NCBI RefSeq assembly: GCF_021502725.1
Contig: NZ_JAKFFS010000002.1
Coordinates: forward strand, 186,001 to 250,000
DNA from: Dyadobacter sp. CY345
GTDB lineage: Bacteria; Bacteroidota; Bacteroidia; Cytophagales; Spirosomataceae
Length of the DNA: 64,000 bases
Direction: 5' to 3'
Each line of letters starts with the position of its first letter. Position 1 is the first letter of the stretch. The notes beneath the pieces are model-generated. The model had not been told where the DNA came from. It made no database searches and worked only from the letters and a program-made list of their open reading frames with translations. Shown piece after piece: positions 54,062-63,955 of the stretch. The translations under genes and the position numbers were made by a program.

Positions 54062-55309
54062 ATGAATTCAATTTCTACATCAAATAATACCTCTGCGCTT
54101 CGTTCTGTACTTTCACTCCCGGTTATTGTAGCGTCGCTGGGTTATTTTGTGGATGTTTATGATTTGCTTTTATTTAATATCGTCCGGGTTCCGAGCCTGA
54201 AAGATCTCGGACTTTCCGAAGCAGAAATCTCACTGATTGGGGCTAAAATTTATAACTGGCAACAGGCGGGGTTGTTGATCGGAGGATTTTTCTGGGGGAT
54301 TTGGGGTGATAAAATGGGGAGGCGTTCTGTGCTTTTTGGCTCTATTCTTACTTATTCTCTTGCCAATATTATTTGCGGTTTCACAAACGACGTCGAGTTA
54401 TATTCGATTTTAAGATTTATTGCAGGACTTGGTCTGGCCGGTGAGCTTGGCGCAGGCATTACCTTAATCGCTGAAATTTTACCGAAAGAATATCGTGGTT
54501 ATGGTGCGTCCGTAGTAGCGAGCGTCGGTCTTGCAGGAGCAATTGCTGCATTTTTCGCTGTGAAACTCACAGACTGGCGCGTTGCTTATTTTATCGGGGG
54601 CGGCATGGGTTTACTACTTTTAGCACTTCGCGTCAACGTATTGGAATCTTTTCTTTTTGAAAAAGGCATCAAAAATAGTATTTCAAAATCAGTACAATGG
54701 TGGACGATTTTCACAAAACGAGAGCGGCTGATCCGTTATTTGCGGTGTATGGGAATTGCCTTGCCAACTTATCTGGTGATTGGAATTTACGCAACCTTCG
54801 GAAATGAATTTGCAAAGGCAATTGGAATTCCCGGAGATATTCCTGCCGGAACCTGCGTTTTATATACTTACATTGGAATCGTTACTGGAGATTTTTTTAG
54901 CGGGTTTTTAAGCCAGTGGCTTCAATCGCGAAAAAAAGCTATTTTGATTATGCTAATGATGACTTTGGCTGGCGCGGTTATTCTTCTTTATGGAGGAATA
55001 AAATCAGCAGAAACACTTTATTTCTGTTATGCATGGCTCGGTTTTTCAATCGGGTACATTGCCATGTTCCTGACAACCACAGCTGAACAATTTGGTACGA
55101 ATCTTCGTGCAACCGTAACTACGTCGGTTGCGAATAATGTTCGCGCGACGGTTCTGATCACATTGCCAATATTCCAGTTCCTTAAACCGAACTGGGGAGT
55201 TCTTCAGGCAGGTGCTGCGGTAGGTGCCGTTTGCTTTTTGCTGGCCTTACTTTCCTTGTGGAAAATGGAAGAAACCTATGGTAAGGAACTGGATTATGTT
55301 GAACAATAA
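54062..55309 (+). CDS. MFS transporter
   Basis: The 415-residue protein has twelve hydrophobic segments. The MFS signature between helices 2 and 3 is GIWGDKMGRRSVLF, and GLAGELGAGITLIAEILPKEYRGYG in the fourth and fifth helices is typical of the sugar- or acid-transporting branch. It resembles the general metabolite:proton symporter families. The substrate cannot be read from the sequence. Its stop is one base from that of the large oxidoreductase gene, which runs in the opposite direction, so functional linkage is possible but not shown. Confidence 0.87.
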   Translation: MNSISTSNNTSALRSVLSLPVIVASLGYFVDVYDLLLFNIVRVPSLKDLGLSEAEISLIGAKIYNWQQAGLLIGGFFWGIWGDKMGRRSVLFGSILTYSLANIICGFTNDVELYSILRFIAGLGLAGELGAGITLIAEILPKEYRGYGASVVASVGLAGAIAAFFAVKLTDWRVAYFIGGGMGLLLLALRVNVLESFLFEKGIKNSISKSVQWWTIFTKRERLIRYLRCMGIALPTYLVIGIYATFGNEFAKAIGIPGDIPAGTCVLYTYIGIVTGDFFSGFLSQWLQSRKKAILIMLMMTLAGAVILLYGGIKSAETLYFCYAWLGFSIGYIAMFLTTTAEQFGTNLRATVTTSVANNVRATVLITLPIFQFLKPNWGVLQAGAAVGAVCFLLALLSLWKMEETYGKELDYVEQ

Positions 55310-55310
55310 T

Positions 55311-58283
55311 TTATACCAAAGCTTCAAATAATATTTCCGCCGGATGCAGTGCTTTGCGACCTGTTCCATCGTGTATCTGGTGCCGGCAACTTGTGCCCGG
55401 CGCAGCAATAATCACGTCATCAGCCTGTTTACGAACCGTCGGGAAAAGTACCAACTCACCGATTTGCATCGAGATATCATAATGTTCTTTCTCGTAACCA
55501 AAAGAACCGGCCATACCGCAGCATCCCGAAGGAATTAATTGAACGGTATAATTTTCTGGTAACGATAACATTCTTTTGGTGGGCACCATGCTGGAAATTG
55601 CTTTTTGCTGGCAGTGTCCGTGAAGTTTGATCAGCCGTTTTTCTTTGCTGAACGAATTCTTTGAAATGTGTTTTAATTCAATTTCGCGTGAAATGAATTC
55701 ATCAAACTGCAACGCATTCATTGCCAGTTTTTTCGCATCCTCTATCAAATCTTCACCAACCAGATCCGGATATTCATCACGAAAAGTCAGGATTGCGGAC
55801 GGTTCCAAACCGATTAATGGTGTATCATAAGAAATAACGTCCTTCAAAAGTCTGATATTTTCTTCCGCTATTTTCTTCGCGTCTTTCAATAATCCTTTTG
55901 ATAACTGCGGACGTCCCGATGGGCCGTGTTTTGGAATAATTACTTCATATCCTAATTTTTCCAGAACCTGAATTGCTTTTTTACCAATCTCAACGTCATT
56001 GTAATTGGTAAATTCATCACAGAAAAGATATACTTTTTTCTCAGAAGTGAAGCCCGATTTCTTGCGTTTTTTATACCAGGAAATTAAAGTCGTATCATGT
56101 AAAAGTGGCATCGTCCGTTCCGGATGAAAGCCTACTATATTATTTGCGATTTTACGAAGCGGCGCATTTTTGAAGACCAGATTATATGCCCAGGGAACAT
56201 AACTGGCCAATCTATTTAGTTTTGAAAAATTCCCAACCAGCCATGAACGCACCGGAACACCGTGCTCGTCGTGATAGTGCTGCAAAAACTCCATTTTAAG
56301 TTTGGCCACATCCACATTGGAAGGACATTCGCCCTTGCAACCTTTGCAAGCAAGACATAAGTCGTAAACTTCCTTTATTTCTTTATTGTCAAAACGATTT
56401 TCTTTTGGTGAAGTGGTCAACATTTCCCGCAGGATATTGGCGCGGGCACGCGTTGTATCCTTTTCATTTCTTGTTGCCATGAAACTCGGACACATCGTAC
56501 CGCCGCTCATTTCCGTTTTACGACAATCGCCTGACCCGTTACATTGTTCCGCATGCTGCAAAACGGTTTGATCCTGATACCGGAAATAAGTCTTAAAGTC
56601 TGGTGTCTTATGATCTGCTTCATAACGAAGGAAAGTATCCATCGGAGGCGTATCCACAATTTTTCCAGGATTTAAGATATTGTTAGGATCCCAGGTATTT
56701 TTCAGTTCTTTGAACAATTCATAATTATGCTGTCCGACCATTTGCGGAATAAATTCTCCGCGCAAACGCCCGTCACCATGTTCTCCGGAAAGCGATCCCT
56801 GAAATTTCTTTACAAGCGTGGCAATTTCCTCTGCAATGGTTCTGAATTGTTCGTGACCTTCTTTCGTTTTTAAATTAATGATCGGGCGAAGGTGCAGTTC
56901 TCCCGAACCGGCGTGTGCATAATGCACGGCAGACATCCCGTGTTTTTTCAGGATATCATTAAATTCAATAATATATTGTGGCTGATCGTAAACGTCGACC
57001 GCAGTATCTTCAATTACTGCAACCGCTTTTTCATCACCAGGAAGATTACTTAATAATCCCAGTCCGGCTTTCCTCAGCGTCCATATTTTCTTAGTATCAT
57101 CGCCAAAAAGCAACGGATAATGGTAACCCATTCCCGCCTGGATAAAGTCAGCTTCCAATGCCTGGGCCAATGCCTCGACTTCTTCCTTTGTTTCTCTCGA
57201 AAGATCTACGACCAGAATAGCCGGATATTCGCCCGAAGCCGTATTTTGAACAAAAAACGCGTTGGCTTTTTGTTCTTTATTCGTAGCGGCGCATTCCAGA
57301 ACGTAGTTATCGATTAATTCGACAGCTTGCGGTTTGTATTTCAACGCTAAGATTGTCGCTCGTAAAGCTTCGTCAATGGATGTGAAATGTGCGCACAATA
57401 ATCCCTGCGTGGTCGGAGGAAGCGGAATAATATTCAGCTTGATTTCTGTCAAAAAGCAAAGCGTCCCTTCTGAGCCGGCGATCAGCTTACACATATTAAA
57501 AGGTACAACTTCCTGATTTTCTTCCGTTGGTGTGAAAGGCTCCGTCTCCAAAAGCATATCCAGCGCATAACCAGTGTTACGTCTTTCTACGCTACGCTTC
57601 GGAAATTCTTTTCTAATCTCATTCTGGTTTGCAGGGTTCGAAAGAATTTCGAAAGTTTTAGCATAAATTTTATCAGCGAGTGAATTGGCGGAAGCCGGCA
57701 CCTTACTTTTAAATGTTTCCAACGTTTCCGTTCCAAAAGTCACATCGCTTCCATCAGCTAAAATCGCTTTCACTTCAAGTAAATGCTCTCTCGTACTTCC
57801 ATAAACAACCGAGTTTGAACCGCAGGAATTATTTCCTACCATTCCGCCGATCATGGCACGGTTGGCCGTAGATGTCTCCGGACCAAAATATAGCCCATAA
57901 GGTTTCAACGCCATATTCAGTTCGTCACGAATGACGCCCGGCTCCACTCTGACATAACGTTCCTCCGGATTAATTTCGAGAATTTTTGTAAAATGTTTCG
58001 AAGTATCAACGATGATCCCGCTGCCAACCACCTGTCCCGCAAGTGAAGTTCCGGCTGTGCGTGGTACCAGAGAGATCTTTTTACTGTTCGCAAAAGCAAG
58101 CAGCGTTTTTATATCTTCTAATGTTTTGGGTATCGCAACCGCCAGCGGCATTTCACGGTAAGCCGATGCATCAGTAGCGTATAAAGTACGCATGGTATTG
58201 TCATCGTAAAAATCACCTGTAAGCTGACGAGCCAGTTGTTGTAAATCTGTATTCGAAACGGAGGACTGCGGTGTCATAAACAA
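55311..58283 (-). CDS. FAD-linked oxidase with Fe-S and cysteine-rich domains (D-lactate/glycolate dehydrogenase type)
   Basis: This 990-residue flavoenzyme fuses three parts. The N-terminal FAD-binding PCMH domain includes LVPRTAGTSLAGQVVG and MVGNNSCGSNSVVYGS. The FAD-oxidase C domain includes HAGSGELHLRP, where a conserved histidine lies, and GEHGDGR. The C-terminal Fe-S region has CLACKGCKGECP as a 4Fe-4S ligand set and a CCG domain around PSGCCGMAGSFGYE. Such proteins oxidise D-lactate, glycolate or D-2-hydroxyglutarate and pass electrons to the chain. D-lactate is the most likely substrate by family, but not proven. Confidence 0.92.
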   Translation of the reverse strand: MFMTPQSSVSNTDLQQLARQLTGDFYDDNTMRTLYATDASAYREMPLAVAIPKTLEDIKTLLAFANSKKISLVPRTAGTSLAGQVVGSGIIVDTSKHFTKILEINPEERYVRVEPGVIRDELNMALKPYGLYFGPETSTANRAMIGGMVGNNSCGSNSVVYGSTREHLLEVKAILADGSDVTFGTETLETFKSKVPASANSLADKIYAKTFEILSNPANQNEIRKEFPKRSVERRNTGYALDMLLETEPFTPTEENQEVVPFNMCKLIAGSEGTLCFLTEIKLNIIPLPPTTQGLLCAHFTSIDEALRATILALKYKPQAVELIDNYVLECAATNKEQKANAFFVQNTASGEYPAILVVDLSRETKEEVEALAQALEADFIQAGMGYHYPLLFGDDTKKIWTLRKAGLGLLSNLPGDEKAVAVIEDTAVDVYDQPQYIIEFNDILKKHGMSAVHYAHAGSGELHLRPIINLKTKEGHEQFRTIAEEIATLVKKFQGSLSGEHGDGRLRGEFIPQMVGQHNYELFKELKNTWDPNNILNPGKIVDTPPMDTFLRYEADHKTPDFKTYFRYQDQTVLQHAEQCNGSGDCRKTEMSGGTMCPSFMATRNEKDTTRARANILREMLTTSPKENRFDNKEIKEVYDLCLACKGCKGECPSNVDVAKLKMEFLQHYHDEHGVPVRSWLVGNFSKLNRLASYVPWAYNLVFKNAPLRKIANNIVGFHPERTMPLLHDTTLISWYKKRKKSGFTSEKKVYLFCDEFTNYNDVEIGKKAIQVLEKLGYEVIIPKHGPSGRPQLSKGLLKDAKKIAEENIRLLKDVISYDTPLIGLEPSAILTFRDEYPDLVGEDLIEDAKKLAMNALQFDEFISREIELKHISKNSFSKEKRLIKLHGHCQQKAISSMVPTKRMLSLPENYTVQLIPSGCCGMAGSFGYEKEHYDISMQIGELVLFPTVRKQADDVIIAAPGTSCRHQIHDGTGRKALHPAEILFEALV

Positions 58284-58723
58284 AAAAAGTACAGAAAGGA
58301 AACTGCTCCAAAGTTACGCACAACCGATGATCAAATCATGAAATTTTTATAGAAAGGTTCAATGAGATACTCCAATTATACCTATGATTCAAAAATGTAA
58401 CTTATAGTTTACTATTAATAATCTTAGAAAAAATAACATAATTTTTTGCTAAAAATTTGATGTCGTGATTTAGCTAAAAAGTGCCTCTATTTGAATTAAA
58501 GTGACAAATTGAACAATAAGCAATAATAATTGAATAATTCTTTGTCACTTGCAGTTGTGATATTTCAACTTAATATATTAATTTCGATAACTATTTGTCT
58601 AATATTCCAATTTGATCTTTAAATTATTCCTAAAAGGTCTGAAAGCCTTGTTTTGAGTTGTTTTTGATAAGTTGATTACGCAGACAAAAAGTACAAGGAT
58701 GACAAAAATTAATTAACCAATCT
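58284..58723. promoter_or_regulatory. Intergenic region upstream of susC, with a long inverted repeat
   Basis: No gene is visible in this AT-rich region, which must carry the promoters for the divergent oxidoreductase and SusC genes. It holds a perfect 10-base inverted repeat, AAGTGACAAA (58499-58508) and TTTGTCACTT (58541-58550), with 32 bases between the arms. That is about 42 bases, or four helical turns, from centre to centre. A two-site operator is the natural reading, which is inference. No convincing TTTG/TAnnTTTG pair was found. Confidence 0.5.
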
Positions 58724-61700
58724 ATGATGAAATTCTCCAATTCTAATCGACTTATGTCTGGTCAATTTAAGGCAGCGAGATCCCCTTGGGGCGGCACGTC
58801 CCTCAACAGCCAAAGACTGGGGTCAGTTTTATTAACACTTGCGTTTGCAATAATTACTCTGACGGGCTATGCCCAAAATGCCGTTTCGGGAAAGGTTTTA
58901 GATTCGAAAGGATCCGGTCTTCCAGGAGTTGCGATTACTATTAAAGGTAGCACGACGGGTACTAACACGGATGTTGACGGTAATTTTCAAATCAGTGTTG
59001 CTCCTAACGCAACGCTTACATTTAGTTCCATAGGTTTTGAGTCACAAGATGTTCCTGTTGGTAATAAATCAACACTTAGTGTTACACTTTCCGAGGATGT
59101 AAGAGCTTTGGAAGAAGTTGTCGTTGTTGGTTACGGAACTGTAAAGAAAAAGGATGCAACTGGTGCGGTATCAGCTTTGGGATCAAAAGATTTCCAGAAA
59201 GGTATTGTAACTTCTCCGGAGCAATTGATGCAAGGAAGAGTTGCAGGTGTTCAGATTACACAATCCAGCGGTGAGCCGGGTGGTGGTATTAACGTTCGTA
59301 TTCGTGGTACATCCTCTGTTCTTGGTGGAAATAACCCATTATTTGTAATTGATGGTGTTCCCCTAAGTGGTGATAATACTTCAAGTGGTGGTGACAACCA
59401 GGGTGTTGGTCGTCAGCCTGCTAAAAACCCGCTTAACTTTCTTAACCCTGACGATATTGCAAGTATCGATATCCTGAAAGATGCATCGGCAACGGCAATT
59501 TACGGTTCTCGTGGTGCTAACGGGGTTGTTTTGATTACTACAAAAAGAGGTAAAGGTAAAGGATCTTTGGATTATGGATATTCTCTTGGTGTTAGTAACA
59601 TTACAAAGAGATATGATCTTCTGAACGCTCAGGAATATATAGCGGCAGGTGGACAAGATCAGGGATCTGAAACAGACTGGCAAAAAGAGTTGTTCAGAAC
59701 GGCGATGACGCATCAGCACAACCTTTCTTATGGTGGTGGAGACAATACTGGAAACTACCGTTTTTCTCTTGGTTATTTGAGTCAGGACGGTATCGTTCAA
59801 ACTTCGAATGTGAAGAGATACAGTGTAGGTTTCAGTGGTACAAAAAAGTTTATCAATAATAAGCTTACAATTGGGAGTAACCTGAATTTTGCAAACACGC
59901 TTGACACAGGTGTTCCAATCTCTGAAAATATTGGTTTTGAAGGAGATTTGTTAGGTAGTATTCTAAAAGCAAACCCGACAAGATCTGTATATAATGCAGG
60001 AGGAGGTTTCAATCAGGTTACAACAACTGAGCCAAACCCGATGGCATTTGTAAAATTGTCAAGAGATAAAAACAGTACACTTCGTGCTCTTGGAAATATC
60101 AACGCTGAAATGGAGCTGCTTGAAGGTTTGAAGTTCAAAACAGTGCTTGGTTTTGACAAATCAATGTCTTCAAGAAAGCAAGCTTATGGTAGTGACTTGT
60201 TAGTTACCGGAATTACAGAGATCGGACGGGTTTACATCAGAGATGTTGAAGCAAATAACCAGCTTTGGGAAAATTACTTTACTTATGACAAAGAATTCGG
60301 TAAGGTAACACTTAACGCTTTGCTGGGTTACTCTTACCAAAGTTTTGAAAACGGCAGCAAAAATGTTTCAGCGGCTAATTTCAGAACAACAAACCTGGAC
60401 TTGATGATTAACAACCTAGGGATTGCCGGAACGGTTGAAATTAAAGATGGGACTGCTTTGAGCAGCGTTGGTTCTGTAGTTCAGAATTCAAGTTATGTAA
60501 AAGATGAGCTTCAGTCATATTTTGGTCGTGTGAATCTTGGCTTTGGTAATAAATATCTTTTTACAGGAACTTTGCGTGTAGATGGTTCGTCTAAATTCGG
60601 GGGAAACAACAAGTACGGATATTTCCCATCAGGAGCGTTCAAATGGAAACTTGTCGAAGAAAAATTTATTCCTAAAACAGTATTTACGGATCTTTCCTTG
60701 AGAGTAGGTTATGGTGTAACTGGTAATCAGGCAATTCCTCACAACGTATACGATAGAAGAGATCGTTATAGTGACTACGTAATTAATCAGAATGGTGATG
60801 GTATCACTGGTGGAGGTTTGAACGCAGTTGCCTTTAACAACCCTGATTTGAAATGGGAATCTACCGCTGCATTGAACCTTGGGATTGACTTTTCTATATT
60901 GAAGGGAAGACTTTCAGGTAGCATCGATGCATACAATAAAAGTACAAAAGATCTGTTATTCAAAGTTGTAGCTGCACAGCCAGCTCCTAACCCATTTGTG
61001 TATACCAATCTTGACACTGATATCCAAAACAGAGGAATTGAACTGGCGTTAAATGGTATCGTTGTGGAAGGAACTAAATTTTCATGGGAAGTTTTGGTAA
61101 ATGCATCTTACAACAAAAACCTTGTTAAAAATCTTGTTGGAACGTATGATACAGGTGAAATCAATGGTCAGGGACTTTCAGGTGCGTTTGCACAACGTCT
61201 TGCCGAAGGACAGCCTTTGTTCGCTTATTTCCTTCGTGAGTTTGGTGGTTTTGACGACAACGGGAACTCGATCTATCCAAATGGCGATTTTCAGCAATTC
61301 CTTGGAGGAAAAAGCCCACTTCCAAAGGTTAACGCCGGTTTGACGAACAACTTGAAATATGGTAATTTTGATATGAGTATCTTCTTCAACGGTGTTTTTG
61401 GAAATTATTTGTATTCGAATACAGCGAATGCATTCTTTACACAAGGTTCTTTTGCTAACGGTCGTAATGTTACGAAAGACGTAATCGGAAATGGTGAGGG
61501 TGGACTTAATGCTCCGGACGTATCAACCCGCTTCCTGGAAAAAGGTAATTTCATTAGAATGCAGAACTTTTCTCTTGGATACCGTATTCCATTGAAGAGC
61601 AGCAAAGTGTTATCTAATGCCAGGATATTTGTATCAGGACAGAACTTATTTACAATAACCAAATACAGCGGACAAGATCCGGAAGTTAGTACTAACAAAT

Positions 61701-61789
61701 CATTGAATGATATTCCATCGTTTGGAATAGATTACACGGCGTATCCACGTTCAAGAACCTGGACTATTGGCGCAAATTTCTCATTCTAA
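58724..61789 (+). CDS. SusC/RagA-type TonB-linked outer-membrane receptor
   Basis: The 1,021-residue protein forms an outer-membrane barrel that imports glycans or peptides with SusD. The long signal region has a hydrophobic core around residues 32-50 (VLLTLAFAIITLTGYAQ). A carboxypeptidase D regulatory-like domain follows (VSGKVLDSKGSGLPGVAITIKG, 54 onward). The SusC-type plug start is EEVVVVGYGTVKKKDATGAVS (from about residue 130). The plug has FVIDGVPLSG and DPDDIASIDILKDASATAIYGSRGANGV-like stretches, here LNPDDIASIDILKDA, and the C-terminal strand ends in WTIGANFSF. SusD follows 18 bases later. The substrate is unknown. Confidence 0.96.
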   Translation: MMKFSNSNRLMSGQFKAARSPWGGTSLNSQRLGSVLLTLAFAIITLTGYAQNAVSGKVLDSKGSGLPGVAITIKGSTTGTNTDVDGNFQISVAPNATLTFSSIGFESQDVPVGNKSTLSVTLSEDVRALEEVVVVGYGTVKKKDATGAVSALGSKDFQKGIVTSPEQLMQGRVAGVQITQSSGEPGGGINVRIRGTSSVLGGNNPLFVIDGVPLSGDNTSSGGDNQGVGRQPAKNPLNFLNPDDIASIDILKDASATAIYGSRGANGVVLITTKRGKGKGSLDYGYSLGVSNITKRYDLLNAQEYIAAGGQDQGSETDWQKELFRTAMTHQHNLSYGGGDNTGNYRFSLGYLSQDGIVQTSNVKRYSVGFSGTKKFINNKLTIGSNLNFANTLDTGVPISENIGFEGDLLGSILKANPTRSVYNAGGGFNQVTTTEPNPMAFVKLSRDKNSTLRALGNINAEMELLEGLKFKTVLGFDKSMSSRKQAYGSDLLVTGITEIGRVYIRDVEANNQLWENYFTYDKEFGKVTLNALLGYSYQSFENGSKNVSAANFRTTNLDLMINNLGIAGTVEIKDGTALSSVGSVVQNSSYVKDELQSYFGRVNLGFGNKYLFTGTLRVDGSSKFGGNNKYGYFPSGAFKWKLVEEKFIPKTVFTDLSLRVGYGVTGNQAIPHNVYDRRDRYSDYVINQNGDGITGGGLNAVAFNNPDLKWESTAALNLGIDFSILKGRLSGSIDAYNKSTKDLLFKVVAAQPAPNPFVYTNLDTDIQNRGIELALNGIVVEGTKFSWEVLVNASYNKNLVKNLVGTYDTGEINGQGLSGAFAQRLAEGQPLFAYFLREFGGFDDNGNSIYPNGDFQQFLGGKSPLPKVNAGLTNNLKYGNFDMSIFFNGVFGNYLYSNTANAFFTQGSFANGRNVTKDVIGNGEGGLNAPDVSTRFLEKGNFIRMQNFSLGYRIPLKSSKVLSNARIFVSGQNLFTITKYSGQDPEVSTNKSLNDIPSFGIDYTAYPRSRTWTIGANFSF

Positions 61790-61807
61790 TATTAATAACC
61801 TACGATA

Positions 61808-63298
61808 ATGAAAACAAGTCATATCTATAAATTACTGGTTCTGAGTGCCAGTCTTGCAACCCTAACTTCCTGTACCGACCTAATCAATGAGGAAAAGGAT
61901 TCCGTAGTAAATGAGGTGGTTGAGGGGGGATTTGCACCCGTTAATGTTCCGGAGGCTTTGGCTTCTGCTTACAAAGATTTATCAACTTATTCAGATCAGG
62001 CGGGTATCTATGCCTTGGGAGAGCATACCACCGCAGAAATGATTCCTCCAACACGCGGAGTTGACTGGGGTGACAATGGAGTTTGGCGTACGCTTGACGC
62101 TCATACCTGGGATGCTTCACACTCGTATATTCTAAGTGCCTGGAATGCTTTGAACCAAAGAGCATACAAGGCGACAGAAATTATTGCTTCAAATCCGACA
62201 CCGGTACAAAAAGCAGAGGCTCAGTTTTTAAGAGCTTATAACATGTATTGGGTAATGGATTATTGGGGTGTTGTACCGGTTCGTGAAGTAACGCAGGGTG
62301 TCAATGACCTGCCACGGGTGTTGTCGCGCTCGGAAGCTTTCGATTATATCGTAAAAGATCTTGAAGAAGCTTTACCTAATTTGGTTAAATCCGGACCTTC
62401 TGCAACCAATGGTACTGCAACGAAAGCCGCTGCTAATTTTCTTTTGGCTAAGCTGTATCTGAACAAATCAATCTATAAAGGTACAACTCCTGGTGGTCCT
62501 TATACCTTTGATAAAGCTGATATGGATAAGGTCGTTACTTATGTCGATGCTATAACGGCTGATGGATATGCGCTTGAAAAAGACTATTTCTCAACATTCT
62601 CTTCGGCTGCGAAAACAGAGCCTATATTACTTGTAATGGAAGGAACTGCTCAAAACCGTTGGATGATGACATTGCATTATGGTCAGAATCCTTCGGGATG
62701 GAACGGCTTCTCAACCTTGGCTGACTTCTACGATACTTTCGAAACTCAGGACAAAAGAATTGGTTCACCTGCTAAAAAAGATGGGACTGAGTATTCGGGT
62801 ATTGGTTTAGGATTTTTGATCGGTCTGCAGTATGATGATAAAGGTGCCCCTGTGATTGATGTTCGTAATCAAAAGCCACTATCCTTTACAAGAGATGTGC
62901 CTTTGGCAGGTGCATCACCAGAAAAAGGTATTCGTGTGATCAAGTATCACCCTGCTAATTCCGGGAAATACATACTGATGCGTTATGCCGAAGCTTACCT
63001 GATGAAGGCGGAAGCACAATTCAGAGGCGGAAGTGCTGCTGACGCCCTTACTCAGATTAATACATTAAGAACTACGCGTGGTGCAACTGCACTCGGCTCG
63101 TTGACCGAACAAAATTTGTTTGACGAAATTGGTAGAGAATTATACTGGGAGGGTGGCAAAAGAACTACGGAAGTTCGTTTCGGTAAATTTACAACCGGTG
63201 AAGGTACTTCTGTAACTGATGCTTACACGACGCTATATCCTATTCCTTCTGCTGCTTTGGTTTCAAATGCAAATCTTGTCCAGAATCCGGGATATTAA
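61808..63298 (+). CDS. SusD/RagB-type nutrient-binding outer-membrane lipoprotein
   Basis: The 496-residue lipoprotein has a lipobox (ATLTSC, cysteine near residue 22), followed by TDLINEEKD. The SusD fold is shown by YILSAWNALNQRAYKATEII and AEAQFLRAYNMYWVMDYWGVVPV, which are SusD helices, and by ILMRYAEAYLMKAEAQFRGG near the C-terminus. It caps the SusC barrel and binds the ligand at the surface. SusC-SusD coupling is clear from order and spacing. A terminator follows 20 bases after the stop, and no glycosidase or protease is in the visible part of the locus. Confidence 0.95.
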   Translation: MKTSHIYKLLVLSASLATLTSCTDLINEEKDSVVNEVVEGGFAPVNVPEALASAYKDLSTYSDQAGIYALGEHTTAEMIPPTRGVDWGDNGVWRTLDAHTWDASHSYILSAWNALNQRAYKATEIIASNPTPVQKAEAQFLRAYNMYWVMDYWGVVPVREVTQGVNDLPRVLSRSEAFDYIVKDLEEALPNLVKSGPSATNGTATKAAANFLLAKLYLNKSIYKGTTPGGPYTFDKADMDKVVTYVDAITADGYALEKDYFSTFSSAAKTEPILLVMEGTAQNRWMMTLHYGQNPSGWNGFSTLADFYDTFETQDKRIGSPAKKDGTEYSGIGLGFLIGLQYDDKGAPVIDVRNQKPLSFTRDVPLAGASPEKGIRVIKYHPANSGKYILMRYAEAYLMKAEAQFRGGSAADALTQINTLRTTRGATALGSLTEQNLFDEIGRELYWEGGKRTTEVRFGKFTTGEGTSVTDAYTTLYPIPSAALVSNANLVQNPGY

Positions 63299-63318
63299 AA
63301 AAACATTTTTTCTTTTTG

Positions 63319-63349
63319 CAAAAATGCTCGATGATTTCGAGCATTTTTG
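63319..63349 (+). terminator. Terminator after susD
   Basis: CAAAAATGCTCGA and TCGAGCATTTTTG form a perfect 13-base stem (63319-63331, 63337-63349) with a 5-base loop and T-run. It separates the SusCD genes from the following lipoprotein gene. Confidence 0.9.
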
Positions 63350-63371
63350 TTTTTAACTGACTTGAACATTT

Positions 63372-63953
63372 ATGAATTATTTGAAGCCGACTTTTTATCT
63401 ATTTTTTTTCATAACCATATTTATTAGTTCCTGCACTTCATCCGACGACGACAAGATGTATGGGCAACTGGGAGAAAACCAGGCAAAAGCAATCTATAAG
63501 ATTGACGGAAAAGAATTCTATCCCCCGGAAAGTATATTCAAAGGTGAGGTTAGCGTCTCAGACAAACTTCTCAGCATTACGTTAATTGACCAATTTGACG
63601 GAAGAAGTATTGTTAGTTATGGAGGAGATGACTGGTATCTGTCAATTCCCTCAAAAAAGGATGTATTCTCAAATGATCAGGTAAATGCCGGCGTTAAAAT
63701 GGGAAAACTTACCGACAGAGAAAAAATGGTAGGTGAGGGAATGATATTATCGGAAGGAACAGTCACATTACAGGAATTTTCGAAGGATAAAATCGTTATA
63801 AAAATTCAGGGAAAGGTCGGTAAATATAGTGATTTTGAGCAGCCAACTGAATTTAAAAACTTTGATGGCACAGTGGTCTACAAAAAACCGGCTTTTAATC
63901 TTTTGAACATAACCGAAGAAGAATTATTTAGTGCTATAAAGTCGCCGAATTAA
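63372..63953 (+). CDS. Small predicted lipoprotein, unknown function
   Basis: The 193-residue protein has a lipobox (FISSC) near residue 21 followed by TSSDDDK, an acidic stretch like the lipoprotein export signal of Bacteroidota, so it is probably on the outer face of the outer membrane. The body has alternating beta-strand-like segments (VSVSDKLLSITLIDQF, DKIVIKIQGKVGKYS) and no family I recognise. The gene lies after the SusCD terminator and 2 bases before the next start, so it likely belongs to a following operon. Confidence 0.75.
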   Translation: MNYLKPTFYLFFFITIFISSCTSSDDDKMYGQLGENQAKAIYKIDGKEFYPPESIFKGEVSVSDKLLSITLIDQFDGRSIVSYGGDDWYLSIPSKKDVFSNDQVNAGVKMGKLTDREKMVGEGMILSEGTVTLQEFSKDKIVIKIQGKVGKYSDFEQPTEFKNFDGTVVYKKPAFNLLNITEEELFSAIKSPN

Positions 63954-63955
63954 CT

